This document shows positions 32,401-42,455 of a stretch of 64,000 nt of DNA, piece after piece. A model generated the notes under the pieces. The model was not told where the DNA came from and did not search any database. It saw only the letters and a list, made by a program, of their open reading frames with translations. Position numbers and translations under genes: made by a program. Position 1 is the first letter of the stretch; the number at the start of each line of letters is the position of its first letter. Location of the stretch: the NCBI GenBank assembly GCA_031841125.1, contig CM063112.1:8954603-9018602 (forward strand). The letters run 5' to 3'. The DNA is from Acanthococcus lagerstroemiae (taxonomy: Eukaryota > Arthropoda > Insecta > Hemiptera > Eriococcidae).

Positions 32401-33870
32401 TGACACTTGTGAACAATTATCAAGCATAATTCGCGCCGAACGGATCTTTTTATCACCCCACACATTCGCGACCGCGGTAGGTAACAAAACCATTTTTTGG
32501 ACGGAATCGGCTTGACCCGTTATACTGAAATTCGCTACTGTAGCTGGACGTATATTCGCGGGTTGACTGGTCACTGATGGAGCTACAGATTGGTTATTCG
32601 GCGACGGCGAGCTTTCGGCGAGTTGTTGCTGTGGACGGTGATCAGTAAAATGCAACAACGAGTGATGTTTCTTTTGACAGATTTTGCACCCAAGCTTAGT
32701 GCATTCTTTTGTTGGGTGAGCCCGGCTGAAACAATTTTTGCACATTCGGTTTTGAGCTACCAAATCAAAGCGTTCTTTCGGTGATTTGCTGGCAAATGTC
32801 GGGCAATGAATCAATAAATGATCGTCCTTGCAAGCGACACAGCCGGTTTTTGTAGTGACAAACGATTTCGGCCGACCAAATTTCGGCTTTGCGGCGGTGG
32901 TTTCGGGTTTTGACGGAGCTTGACTGGATGCTAATTTTCGCGTTTCTTGATTTCGGGCTCGATTATTCAAAAACGTGGACAGCATTTTCCAAGTAAAAAA
33001 CTTGGTGCTGTCAGCTTGAGCGTTATCAAATTCTTCTTTTGTTTTCTCATCAAGCATCGAGTACACGTAGTAACCAATGATTTCACCCCAATTCTCCGCT
33101 GACAAACCGCACAATTTTAAATTATTCAAGGCATTGGACGCGGTATCGATCAATTTGCGGAGGTGAGACGGGTTCGGAATTTTCGAAATTGAAAATAATT
33201 CGCGAAAATAAAGCATAACAAGTGCTCTTTGATTATCATATCGGGCTTTTACACGGGACCAAGCTTCGTCATACGAGACTTCCGTCATCGGTAAGTCTTC
33301 AATTAATTTTGCCGCCTCGCCGGTTAAGGATTCCTGTAAATAGTAAAGCTTTCGAACTTTGGGAATTGCGGGTTCATCATGCACCACATTTACAAATAAA
33401 GCTTTAAAACGCAAAAATTCACGATGTTCGCCGGAAAATTTTGGAATTTTCACCTTTGGGTATGATTTCGTGTTGGTAGTCTCGACCACAGATTCGTTCA
33501 TAGTAACATTGTGCGACACATTCAACGAATCTCGGCTAACGGCCTTTCTGAATTCGCTCACTGCACTTCTTGCTTTGCCCAAGCATTGATTAACCTTGTC
33601 AATTATACCGGCTTGTTCATTCAAAGTTTTCTCACCGTTCGTTCTATATTCTTCATCGGGAAGTAAACTAAGATATAATTTGGCGGTCGTTGTGTATTCA
33701 CGTAAGGCGCGCTGCAATTCCACTTCGGCGGTCTCGATGATCGAGCATACTTCGTTGGAGATTTCTTGCTCTCTGTATCCTTGCATCAGCTGGATCTGTT
33801 TATTCAGATTCCATTTTTGAACGGAAAGCTCCCTTCGAACTTTGGGAACCGGATCGGAGTCGGCTTGCAT
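29410..33870 (-). CDS. BEL/Pao gag-pol polyprotein
   Basis: The 1486-residue polyprotein has a gag region of the Pao type (about residues 1-330, with 'YPKVKIPKFSGE' near 137) and a cysteine/histidine knuckle cluster (about 340-400: CVAC..H..C, CKNC..H..C, CKIC..H..H). An aspartic protease site 'LDNCSQVSLIS' lies near 480, with N in place of the usual S/T after the Asp. RT carries YMDD near residue 895. RNase H includes 'SFCDASEKAYAA' near 1075 and 'AFSDSQVVLSWL'. The integrase zinc domain (H...H...C..C, about 1375-1420) and the first catalytic Asp of integrase ('GIDFAGP', about 1453) follow. The last ~30 residues are out-of-phase read-through after the frame change. It is the replication polyprotein of a retrotransposon, acting in cytoplasmic particles. 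Confidence 0.93.
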   Translation of the reverse strand: MQADSDPVPKVRRELSVQKWNLNKQIQLMQGYREQEISNEVCSIIETAEVELQRALREYTTTAKLYLSLLPDEEYRTNGEKTLNEQAGIIDKVNQCLGKARSAVSEFRKAVSRDSLNVSHNVTMNESVVETTNTKSYPKVKIPKFSGEHREFLRFKALFVNVVHDEPAIPKVRKLYYLQESLTGEAAKLIEDLPMTEVSYDEAWSRVKARYDNQRALVMLYFRELFSISKIPNPSHLRKLIDTASNALNNLKLCGLSAENWGEIIGYYVYSMLDEKTKEEFDNAQADSTKFFTWKMLSTFLNNRARNQETRKLASSQAPSKPETTAAKPKFGRPKSFVTTKTGCVACKDDHLLIHCPTFASKSPKERFDLVAQNRMCKNCFSRAHPTKECTKLGCKICQKKHHSLLHFTDHRPQQQLAESSPSPNNQSVAPSVTSQPANIRPATVANFSITGQADSVQKMVLLPTAVANVWGDKKIRSARIMLDNCSQVSLISEDYVKYYGMPVFPSKCPSSVKGISENPLVLSHSSSISLASRIDDSGVSVQADVVPQLALSYSVSDMKLPRSVLDNLRKYELADPAYYQARVNQPKIDILLGAEYCERCMLDESVTVESLTLRNSIFGWVVSGPINATFSYAIIQQPTQSLHVFATVEIERQLRKFWEIEEAKPIKRASDPDRDACVHHFNETHSRAPDGKFIVRLPVKPNAAKLPDNYELALRNLTYTERKRPADVNYDYIEFMREYEALGHMSLKPSVTEPSYYIPHQPVLRPSSTTTKLRVVFNASHRTSSGLSLNDILMTGPVVQPELFDTLVTFRQHAVAFSSDIAKMYRCVLVHESDCHLQRILWRENANDPVRIYDLNTVTYGTAPASFLATNCLQKLAEAEPVESVARAIKNDFYMDDLLSGADNVDEAVKLQSGIHQHLASAGFNLRKYQSNSPEFLEKIDPLLIETKTSLTVDGEFSVNVLGLEWSTQADVFRVRVNKADLNVAVLTRRIVLSEISKVFDPLGFVSPITVRAKILMQKLWKESKSWDQPLTESLHQEFLQYYGQLEGLTQFSVPRAYTTLSNPISRQIISFCDASEKAYAAITYLKCTDSFENVSINIVCAKTRIAPPEGYTIPRLELEAAVLLTNQTDRVIKDLKIHADHIYAFSDSQVVLSWLAKPPETWKLFVANRVRRITNRLPPDHWSYVNTKENPADLATRGISVSTFLSSSLWRNGPDFLAKQFIPEKKIDESIELEKRKPKLHCHVTVAMVEPSLVAAIEKFSSYTRLLNGFAYVLRFVNLCRAMPTPTNALTVDEIANAEDAIFSIVQREHFAAEFRRLAEKKSLSKRSPLVQLNPFVDEKYVLRVGGRLENSSLPYEVKHPIILPAKSHLLKLIIRHVHEKYYHCGKSFLISFIRRKFRVHGNLVNVVKAIVRSCVVCLRYTAASKHQLMGNLPAERVTVSRPFTHVGIDFAGPIMTKCVGHRSVTRFKSYISYLFAFQQKLYI

Positions 33871-33998
33871 CTGGATTTACGCTAGATTGGACGGCGAAAT
33901 GAAAAATGAAACGACTGCAGCGCAGGTAAACAACAACAAAACGCTGTGACGTTGGCAACTGGCTTCACGGCAGCGGCGAGATAACGAAGGTACGGCGT

Positions 33999-34033
<35 letters not shown>

Positions 34034-34135
34034 TCGAAACGAACTCGAACACGGTTCAAACGTGAACGCCTGATAGAAGATTTTTGCACTCTCGAACGTG
34101 CTCGGCGGCTGAAGATCGTGGCCGGAGGACCATAA
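33871..34135 (-). promoter_or_regulatory. BEL/Pao 5' leader with PBS candidate and hexamer repeat
   Basis: In element orientation, the leader starts three bases after the 5' LTR with 'TGGTCCTCCGGCCACGATC', whose TGG start fits a tRNA primer-binding site; I do not assign the tRNA. About 100 bp further on is a (CCGTTG)n run, seen on the plus strand as about six copies of 'cggcaa' at 33999-34033. The gag start codon is at 33870. Confidence 0.75.
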
Positions 34136-34362
34136 TGTTGTGTGACAAAAACGCAAAAGGAACAGTCAAATAAAAAAAAGCTTTAAATATGAGCAAATCA
34201 CAAGATATTTACAATTAACGACATTAATAACTTATACGAAAAAGATTTGACGAAAAAAAACAGTACACGGCTAATACTACGAACGCTCATATCAACGGCT
34301 GGTACGGAACTAACTAAACTATAAAGAGATAAGATAATGGGTTGGCAAATCTACTCGTAACA
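34136..34362 (-). repeat. 5' LTR of BEL/Pao element
   Basis: This 227-bp copy is upstream of gag and so is the 5' LTR, carrying the element's promoter by position. It is identical to the copy at 28394-28620 over its full length by eye. TATA-like 'TTTATAG' (minus strand) occurs within it, but no start site can be fixed. Confidence 0.97.
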
Positions 34363-34367
34363 TTACA

Positions 34368-35525
34368 TACAATGAGAAATTTACCATTTTGCTAAAGTGC
34401 GCTTAAGTACAGAGCGGGAAAATTGAGGGGAAAATGAAAAACTAATAAGATGGGGATAAAGTTTGTTTCACCAAACAATAGCACACAGTGGCAAATCATT
34501 AAATTCGGCCCTAATTACATACACATATAGCTTGTCTCAATATTAATACCCATTCTAGCTGTATTTCAGTTCTACCTTCCTGCATCGCCAGACGTACCAA
34601 GAAGAGGTGAGGGGTGAAGGAAGGAGACGTAGTCCAGCTGTGGGGCACCCGAATTCCAGGGTAATGCTGGGAGAGCGTTGCCTCGATCTGTAGGGTGTCC
34701 CATAGTGGCCCTAGCAGGACAGCATGAAACCGAAGCAAAGAAAGGTGAAATGGGGGCCCGGGACAGCCTCAAGACGTTCGCAATACTCGAAAGGGTAGTT
34801 TCCAAGGTCAGAGATGCGGTGTCTGGAGTAGGGAGCTAATTTGGCATGCATGCATCGCCATCTGCTCCACCAAGTGAGCTCTATTTCAGTAACCGCAGAA
34901 CCCCGATGCGGAATGAATCACTTCTGTCTTGCATTGCCTTATACGAGTATATCCAGCGCTGAAGTGGCAAAAGGGATGAATGGCTTTCTAATTGGGGTAG
35001 CTTGAAGCGGTGGCGCGCTGTTGTCATTTACCTTGAAATCATGATCAAGGGGAATAGTTCATTTACAAGCGTACGAAGAAATCTCAAAATATTATGAAAA
35101 CGAAAGCGTTTATCGAAAAAATGAATAGAACAAAATTTGTAGTACATAAAATTTCCATCCATTGAGACCATTCTCATTTCAATCTGATAAATTTTTCTAA
35201 AATGTGTAGGATTTCTGTAGTTCCTTTTTTTCACGTGCCTAAAATTGTAGAGGGCGACTCTTTCACGCTGGCAGTCCTAGTTGGATAATGCAAAATGGGA
35301 AAAACAGTGTTGACCATAGAACAACCAAAACACTATCTATTCACCTTAATAATTCCTCGAGCTGCTTTTTCGATGCTATCGGCTTTGTGGCTGCTTGCTG
35401 TTCGCCAATTGCAACAAATGTGACTACTGACTAATACAAAAAAATTCCACACTGACATCATGAAATGAAATTCATCATAAAATATCCCATGCAAATACAT
35501 TTCAAAATTTGATTTATCATTTTCA
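34368..35525. other. Unassigned DNA
   Basis: No gene or delimited element was recognised. Short minus-strand open frames at 34511-34805 overlap each other and lack known motifs. Confidence 0.45.
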
Positions 35526-35559
35526 CGGTGATAACAACTATGGACCTGACCAAAAGCCA

Positions 35560-35960
35560 GAGTAACAGTCCGAAGAAATTTTTGCCGGGACTAGAGCAGG
35601 AACCCGGAAAAATAACTAGCTGGCACCGGAGCCGAGTTCGGAAAATAATAATTCGCCAGAACTGGAGCAAATTTCAGCATTTTACTGGAGCCGGAACCAA
35701 TATTGGCTCTGACCTGTTAACCTTCTCATTGCTTTACCTCCGCGCCTCCATCCACCTAGAAATAACGGGAGCCGGTGAAAAAACTACATTTCTAGTAAAG
35801 CCAGAGCTGGAGCCGGAACCTTAAAGAGTTGAAACCTGATTTACCGAAGCCGGAGCCGAGGTCCAGGAAAAATTATTTACTGAAGTCGGAACTGGAGCCA
35901 ATATGAAGAATTGTAGCCAGAGCTGGAGCCAGGTCGAAGAGACTTCAGTTTTGAGGACAG
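35560..35960. repeat. Degenerate 'gagccggagc' minisatellite, locus 1
   Basis: Loosely repeated ~30-bp units of the form 'ctggagccggagcc.a.aaaatta' fill this stretch. The same unit type recurs at 50785-50965 and 51600-51690, so it is a dispersed minisatellite family. The open frame 35528-35824 is a by-product. Confidence 0.7.
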
Positions 35961-37321
35961 CTCCGGTCTTGAAAGTCACACATTTAATAATGAAGTTTCC
36001 AGCCCCCGTTCTTCCCTTGCTACTCTGACTCAATTTTGACATCCATTGTGAGCGGTCGGGGCAAATCCAGACCCGTGCGTGACCAATTTTTCAGAAGGAG
36101 TAAGTACCTTAATAAGGAGGAGACAGTAACTTGGAAGAAGATAGCGAGTTTCACGCCCAATAAAGAAAATTTAAAAAAGGTCTGGACCTTTTAGGTTTTT
36201 CGCTGGAGTAATACTACTTTTTGCTTTCGTCATCTTCCTGAGACTACAGGCCAGAACGAATCAAGTATCTTCTCAAAAAGTTGACTTACGGTTTGGCCCT
36301 TTGGCTTCGAGTCCTTTCAGTCCTTCAGTAGCATCCCAGGGCGATATAAGGGAAGGGGAAGGGGCGAGAAAGAGGCTGGACACAGTTGGATTCAAAAATA
36401 ACTTTCATAATTGTAATTTCAGGGACCTTATAAGCACTTATAAATTAGATACCATCCCGAAATAACAAGAAGTACTCTGAGGACTGAACCATTTTGCTGG
36501 CACCCTAAAGCGTCAAACCTAAAACTCACCTTTAGAATCGAAATCATCTCACATTCTAACTTTTCACCCACCTTCAGTTTAGAGTCTTTTTATGAGGGAT
36601 AGGAGGTCTGGGAAGGTATCCACGCACTGTGTCAGCAAGTGGAAGCATTCAGAGTAATTTTGAGCCAAACGGATAATCTCAACTATTCTTTTCTCGGTAG
36701 CACGCGTCCTATACTATAATATGACCCAAACGCTTACAGAAATTACTTGTCGAACTTCATTCATTTGGGGGTCGGGTTAAAACTGTCTAATGACTCTAAA
36801 ACTTGGCTCACTTTCTTCGAGGTACAACGCAATTCTACGAGGATGCTGCAAAAAATTTGGATTTTGCTAAAGTAAGGATCACTCTAAAGTAGAAGATAGA
36901 AGAAATAATAAAATACATCTTAAGGTAAGAGCAGTGTGTAAATAAAAAGGTGGACATGTGAATGGGTTATTCTTCAAAAATGTTGATATTTCAGTCCCCA
37001 GCAGTTATCTTCCAAGTTATTAATGATACGGGCATTTTTTTCCCCGTTGACAGATATGACTTAATTCTATTTTTTAAAGCTATCAGAAGAAAATTTGATC
37101 CACTTTTAATGGGTCAAAATTAGATTAAATATACCAAAATGTCTGTCGCGTAGCTGTCCCTCTAACAATTTTCTAATATTATAATTTTTTCTAAATTTTC
37201 AATCTATATATAAGTATTAGAACAAATTGGCAAAATAATACTACTTTAGATAAATTAATGGATGAGTTGGTAACGTTGAAATTGGGTTTTCACTGATGAG
37301 AGTCAGTGTTGCCACCCTAGA
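35961..37321. other. Unassigned DNA
   Basis: No gene was recognised. At about 36072 'cagacccgtgcgtgacc' resembles the ends of the MITE at 37330-37478 and may be a lone terminus. Confidence 0.4.
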
Positions 37322-37486
37322 AAATGGTCCAGGCCCGTGCGCAAGGGGGGTTCAATCCCCATTGACCTTTGTTGATATGTAGACAATATAATGATTTATG
37401 ACGATCACTGCCCCTTATAACCGAACTAACATGAAATATATGGTCACCCCCCTTGTATAATTTCTGCGCACGGGTCTGAAATGGTT
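37322..37486. mobile_element. 149-bp hAT MITE
   Basis: The element spans 37330-37478 with ends CAGGCCCGTGCGCA and TGCGCACGGGTCTG (13 of 14 inverted positions match). Flanks are aaatggtc and aaatggtt, an 8-bp duplication with one change. The interior pairs 'aaggggggt' with 'accccccctt'. Confidence 0.9.
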
Positions 37487-38209
37487 ACTCATGTTTTTGT
37501 CTTTCGGCATGGCTCTTTTTCAACCAATCACAAAACAGGAGTTTCAATATTTTTTTGTCGCAATTAGTGGTCAAGCTATAAATTCTTATCAGAGCAATAC
37601 AGTCCGCATATCAAATCCCGTTTTTTTTTTGTGACGAAACTCGTGTATTTGCGTATTATTGTCGAAAACTAAAAGTTTTAAAAAAGTGACTTTCGGCATG
37701 GTCATCTTTATGCAACGATAGACGTTCATAATCCAAAAATAATTACATCTAATTAATGGGTTAATAAGCCGTTGTCAACTCTCTGTATAATTTTTTATTT
37801 TGGAATCTACTAATCGACGGCAGAACACTTTTTGTTCGCTATTGTCTTTCGGCGTGGACTTTTTCATGTGTCCTTTGGCATAGCATTCATCATTTTGATT
37901 GTCATGCCAAAAAGAATCCCCACACTGTCGGCCCAATCTTACCAGAGTATGTTATACAGAACGCCTCTTAATGACTCCCATCGAAAAAAGGTCAAATATC
38001 CCCTACTTTCCTCCATGAAAAAACATACCTGAAATATGAACATTTTTGAAGAATGACCCCGAATACATTCACCCTAGGAGGTAGAAAAAAATACATTGAA
38101 AATTGCTGATTTCCATTGCTCGAATATTCCCAAAATTCGAAAATATCGTAGTTTTACTCAGAAGATTGTAACTTATCTACCCCCACCAAGCTCCTGGGTA
38201 AGATAAACC
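37487..38209. other. Unassigned AT-rich DNA
   Basis: No gene or delimited element was recognised. Three imperfect copies of 'ctttcggcatgg' occur near 37501, 37690 and 37843, spaced ~150-190 bp, hinting at an old tandem array. Confidence 0.4.
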
Positions 38210-38560
38210 AAAGTTAGGGAAGACGTAATGATATCATCCAAAATACCCAAGTTAAGGCTAGAAAAGGTAACTGGTAAACCGTAAACTGAGGTTGGAAGAC
38301 AATCTACTGAGGCCCGGACTAGCAAATTTGGTGAGAGGAAAAACCCGAGTTAAGGCATGAAAAACCAAAGCCATGCAGAACCTAAGTTGAAGTCGAAGAA
38401 ACCCTCGACACTCTCAGGAAAACCCACGTTGAGCAGAGAAAACTCCGAGCTAAGCTGAAATCAACCCCGATTGAAATGGAAAACTCGCGTTGAGGTCGGA
38501 AAATCCCGAACTGAGATAATAAAAACCTACACTGAGTTGAGAAAAACTCAAGGCGGGAAA
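38210..38560. repeat. Degenerate 'gaaaacccaagttgagg' minisatellite, left part
   Basis: Short units (about 20-35 bp) of the form 'gaaaacccgagttgaggt' repeat with heavy divergence. The same unit type resumes at about 39240 and 39405-39720, on the other side of an unrelated ~680-bp block. Confidence 0.65.
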
Positions 38561-38601
38561 CACGCTTTTGTTTTTGTCATTATTTATTTCCCAGTGCAAC
38601 C

Positions 38602-38973
38602 ATGCGTAGCCTATATGGCACACCTTTAGTAGTTTTGTTAGTTACAGTGTGTGACATCGAGTCAACACGTCCTATTTTGTACCGATTAGGTTTTTCAAAA
38701 GGCGAGCAAGTGACATTAGCCGATATTGCTATTGTTATAGCTAAAGTACTTTTTATGTTCAAGTGGGCACACAAAACGCAGTTGGAGACTACGTTCAATG
38801 CCATCGAGTATCTTGAAGAATCTCGAAGATCCACAGCTCATATCAACGAGATGACTGGGATGATGCGAACAGGTGAACCACGAGGTGTCTTGTTAGGTGT
38901 GTACGACGATCTCGAAGTCGACGAACTTGTATCGGCCAACTTCGGACGGTTAAGACGTGTTCAAGGTGTCTGA
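38602..38973 (+). CDS. Unidentified 123-codon ORF
   Basis: An ATG-to-TGA frame of 123 codons lies within an otherwise stop-rich region. I do not recognise the protein. It contains 'LADIAIVIAKVLFMFKWAHK', a possible short hydrophobic segment, and an acidic motif 'GVYDDLEVDEL'. Its base composition is closer to coding DNA than the AT-rich flanks. The minus strand is also open over 38580-38834, so the true coding strand is uncertain. The block 38560-39240 holding it interrupts a minisatellite, which suggests it arrived as part of an inserted element. No splice sites or promoter were found. Confidence 0.3.
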   Translation: MRSLYGTPLVVLLVTVCDIESTRPILYRLGFSKGEQVTLADIAIVIAKVLFMFKWAHKTQLETTFNAIEYLEESRRSTAHINEMTGMMRTGEPRGVLLGVYDDLEVDELVSANFGRLRRVQGV

Positions 38974-39275
38974 ACCCTTTTGGTAGCATTCTAAGAAGTC
39001 AGATCCGAAAAAATCATCTTTAAAATCGAAATCGGCGAGCATGAAAAGCCTATAAACACTTATGTTCTCACCCTCCCTTCGTCATTTTGGATCCTATATA
39101 TAAGGGGTGAAAGGAGCTTTAGAGTGGGGTGTTTCATGTTCTGTGTCAATAATTAGCGAAATAATTTTGAACAAACTATTTTTACAAATCGTTCTCATGT
39201 TGAGGTTCGAAAAATTTAAGCTCAAGTGATAGAAACGAATATTCAGAGGAAAAAACTTCAGGTCGGAAAATCATC

Positions 39276-39410
39276 GGAAATACCAGTGGCGGATACAGAG
39301 GGGGGCGGAATATAGAAATCTGTCTATAGTGACCTATAGCTATTATGTTTCGTCTACATTTTTCATTCGGACCCCCGAAATTATTTTATGCAACCGCTCC
39401 TGCGAAACAT
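39276..39410. mobile_element. Probable 119-bp hAT MITE, decayed
   Basis: The candidate spans 39284-39402, beginning CAGTGGCGGATACAG and ending CAACCGCTCCTG. Flanks ggaaatac and cgaaacat agree at only five of eight positions. The start matches the MITE at 51282-51554. It lies inside the right part of the minisatellite. Confidence 0.5.
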
Positions 39411-39720
39411 GTACCCGAGTTGAGACCAAAGAAAACCATTATCATCGGAAGAACCCAAGTTGATGCCAGAGGACCACAAATTAAAACTGAGGCAAGAAAA
39501 ACTCAAGTTGAATTCGGAAAATCCACGATATCACCGGAAGATCTCGAGCTGAGATGGAAACAACTAAAATAGAGGTGGAGAAACACCCTTCAGGTAGGAA
39601 AAATCTATAACATTTTCGGAAATACCCAAGTTGAAGCTGGAAAACCCAAGCTGAAGCAAGAAAAAGCTCATGTCAAGGCGGTACAACCCCAAGTTAAGAT
39701 GGAAAACATCCACCATCCAG
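39403..39720. repeat. Degenerate 'aaaacccaagttgaagc' minisatellite, right part
   Basis: Units such as 'aatacccaagttgaagctgg' and 'aaaacccaagctgaagcaag' recur with strong divergence, continuing the array at 38210-38560. Confidence 0.65.
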
Positions 39721-41044
39721 ATTCAGACTAGGTTAGTTGTCAACTCCAGAGAAAGCCGCTTGAACTTTGTTTCGTAGCTGTGAAATAAATGTTAGGAGAG
39801 CGGATGAGCGGTAACCCCTATTACTAGTCAATTCTGCTATACAGTCATTAATCACCCATAAAGTGCATTTACAGATGCACATTATGGCAGGCGAGACTGC
39901 AGATGATTCGATGGGATCCGCAAAGTAATTACCATAATTATTCGATTACCTTTCACAAATATAAACTAATCACCAGCACTCAACTATGGATTTCAGCCAA
40001 ACGCGTCTATACATACATTGTCACGAAAGCGAATATTACACCACAGTCAACTCACAAGAGTTTTCAATTGCGGAATTTTAATTGCTTTACCACTTAAGAG
40101 TTTAGGTGCAGGTCGAACGTTTTATTCGTTATATCAAACCAGCCACCCTTCATCAATATTTTCGCAACGTCTTTTTAATCTAGACATACACCAAAGGAAG
40201 AGAAATATGGTCGTTCGACTGGCAGTCCCACGACACTTAACAAGAATGCATTCTGGCAGAGTTCGTTAAAGCATACTGTCAGCCATGTACGTAATATGAA
40301 GTGCCAAAGCTACACCTCGAATAGCTGCTTGATTAGTACACTCGATCGATGCAAGACACACGGCACATAGTGCCGCCCTCCGCCTATTTCCAGTTTCTTC
40401 GACACAACGAGGCAACGAAAAGCCAACACCGGTATTTGGAAGAAGTTGGTTGATGGCCACAGAGTTAAAAGGCTGGCATTCGTCTGGAACCGAAGTGTGA
40501 CCTATTGCAACTGAATATGGTGACCCTCGACCCTTGGAAACGTTTGGAATTAGCTTGCTTGATCTGGCCTAGTGATGTCAGATTTTCCAGGCAGAGAGAA
40601 AGAGGAGACATCCGCCGCTATACATCATTTTCATAATGAAAGTTCAGCCTAAGGAATTTTGGCGGGACATAGCTGATAGGCGAAGCAATAGGTGTAATGC
40701 GGAACTGTATACCTTCGGGGACCAAATCTGTACGGGCTCTGAATATATCTCGAAGACGTTTGCAAGAGCTACTTTGAGAGGGAATACAGCGACAAAAGTT
40801 CAATTTTGAATTCAATTAATAATGCGCATGTGGAGGCACCCGCAGGGGGCGGGGCTTAATCTTTGTACGTGCTGTCACTACTGAGGATATGGAACGAACG
40901 CAAAAGGACTTTAAACCAAAATCTTCTCGTGGCCCAGACTCTATTCCCCCATATATATTTTTCGAGCCTGTTCTCAGTTTCTGATCGCTCCATTCACTTA
41001 TCTCAGCAATATTATTGTTCTTCGGACAGGTGTGTATACAACTG
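39721..41044. other. Unassigned DNA
   Basis: No gene, RNA or delimited element was recognised. Open frames of 60-83 codons lack known motifs. Confidence 0.45.
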
Positions 41045-41348
41045 TTAGGAAAATCTCTAAAGTAATTCCCCAGGTTAAATCAGGCCAAATTAATGAAATA
41101 AAAAATTATCGCCCTATCTCTCTCATTCCACTGGCTGCAGACATTTTTGAAACAATTATACACAAATATCTGTACAACCAAACCAAGAATATATTATATT
41201 CCAATTAGCACGGTTTTAGGAATTCAGTGCAGACTGCAGACAAACAAATTTGATGAGATTCACAAATGATATCCTTACAACCTTCTCTACTGGAGGGCAG
41301 TTAGATGCAATTTATACAGATTTTTCAAAAGCTTTTGATACAGTTAAT
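41045..41348 (+). pseudogene. CR1/Jockey-like RT, 5' fragment before hAT insertion
   Basis: The DNA encodes 'KNYRPISLIPLAADIFETII' (RT fingers), a stop, then 'HGFRNS'. After a frame change it reads 'LDAIYTDFSKAFDTVN', the first catalytic Asp block of a non-LTR RT. It is cut at 41348 exactly in the codon series for 'DTVNH' and resumes at 44027 after the inserted hAT. The left boundary is approximate. Confidence 0.85.
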
Positions 41349-42455
41349 CAGAGGCGAAACTTGACTTTTGGCTGGGGGGGGGGGGGGGGAAATTTGCCGA
41401 TAAAAATTTTTTGAAAACTAAAAATTCACCGACAAAACACATTAAAGATTTGAAAGTATGCCGATTTTCCAATCAAAATATTTCTTAATTGAAAAAAAAA
41501 ATACAAATATAATAAATAAATAAATAAAACAGAAGCAAAATATGGGCCCGAGGACTAATTTTTAAAAACGCCCTTGTACCCTCAAAAAAGTCTGCCTTTT
41601 CTCTACTCTTTATTTTTCTTCCTTCCTTTGTACCTCTTTTTACCTTATTTTTGAAGCGCCGTTTTTATAGTGAGCCGCTTAAAACATTCTCCTTCCTCGG
41701 CCCTTGTGCAAACATACACCATCCGAGAGGATCCTTGGATTCATTCTATACCATGATAATAAGACTTTTTTGATCCATCAAGATTACCTCCTCCAACTTA
41801 TGTAAAACTTTCCGGACTCTGTTAGACTTCTCTGAGACTTTAAGGATCTTTTGAATTTGTTCAAGACTTTTTCAGGCTTCATTAAAAAATTATACCTTAG
41901 AAAATGAAAAATTCAAATTAACACGTTCAAAATTTGCAGATTGTCAAATTATTTGTTTTTTTCACCCCCCCCCCCCTATAGTTTTGTCCCTGCAAATGCA
42001 GATTGGAAAACCTTCTCTCTCAAGTACTCACACTTGCGCACATGAGCATACCCTAATCTGAGAGGGTAAGCTGGAAAGATATTAGGAATACTTGAGAAGA
42101 ACACACAACTTCCTTTACACATTAAGGTGGTTGTTATTTACTCTTGGTGATTTTTTTTTTCCTGAATTTTCTCTGATTCGTCTCCTAAATTGGTTCCAAT
42201 GAAATCAATCAGAAGAGAGAAAAAAAAAAAAAACACTACAAAGTTTTAGGTCGATCGGGTTTAGAGGAATCCGTGCCACAAGAAGCTCCCTTTCGTTCTT
42301 ATGGGAAAAACACATGGCGTTTTGACTTTTGTTCCAGACTAAATTTCCCTTCTATATTCACCAGGACCAAAGCACGTAAATTAAATAATAGAACATTTGC
42401 TATCGAATTCAGCTTGTGACATTGGAATATAAGTCTTTTGTTTTCAATTTTTAAA

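Larger units (their letters stand above)
28389..34367 (-). mobile_element. Near-intact BEL/Pao LTR retrotransposon, very recent
   Basis: The element spans 28394-34362 on the minus strand, flanked by the 5-bp duplication ttaca (28389-28393 and 34363-34367). Its two 227-bp LTRs appear identical base for base. Between them lie a leader with a candidate primer-binding site, a 1486-codon gag-pol frame, and an overlapping frame that completes integrase. Domain order gag, zinc knuckles, protease, RT, RNase H, integrase is that of BEL/Pao. Identical LTRs imply a very recent insertion. A single frame change in integrase is the only coding lesion seen. Confidence 0.96.

Noticed and set aside
28381..34370. 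Endogenous retrovirus with envelope gene
   Set aside because: No open frame follows integrase before the 3' LTR, and domain features are those of BEL/Pao retrotransposons.
38580..38834. Minus-strand gag-like ORF
   Set aside because: No zinc knuckle or other gag hallmark is visible, and it is fully antisense to the longer plus-strand ORF.
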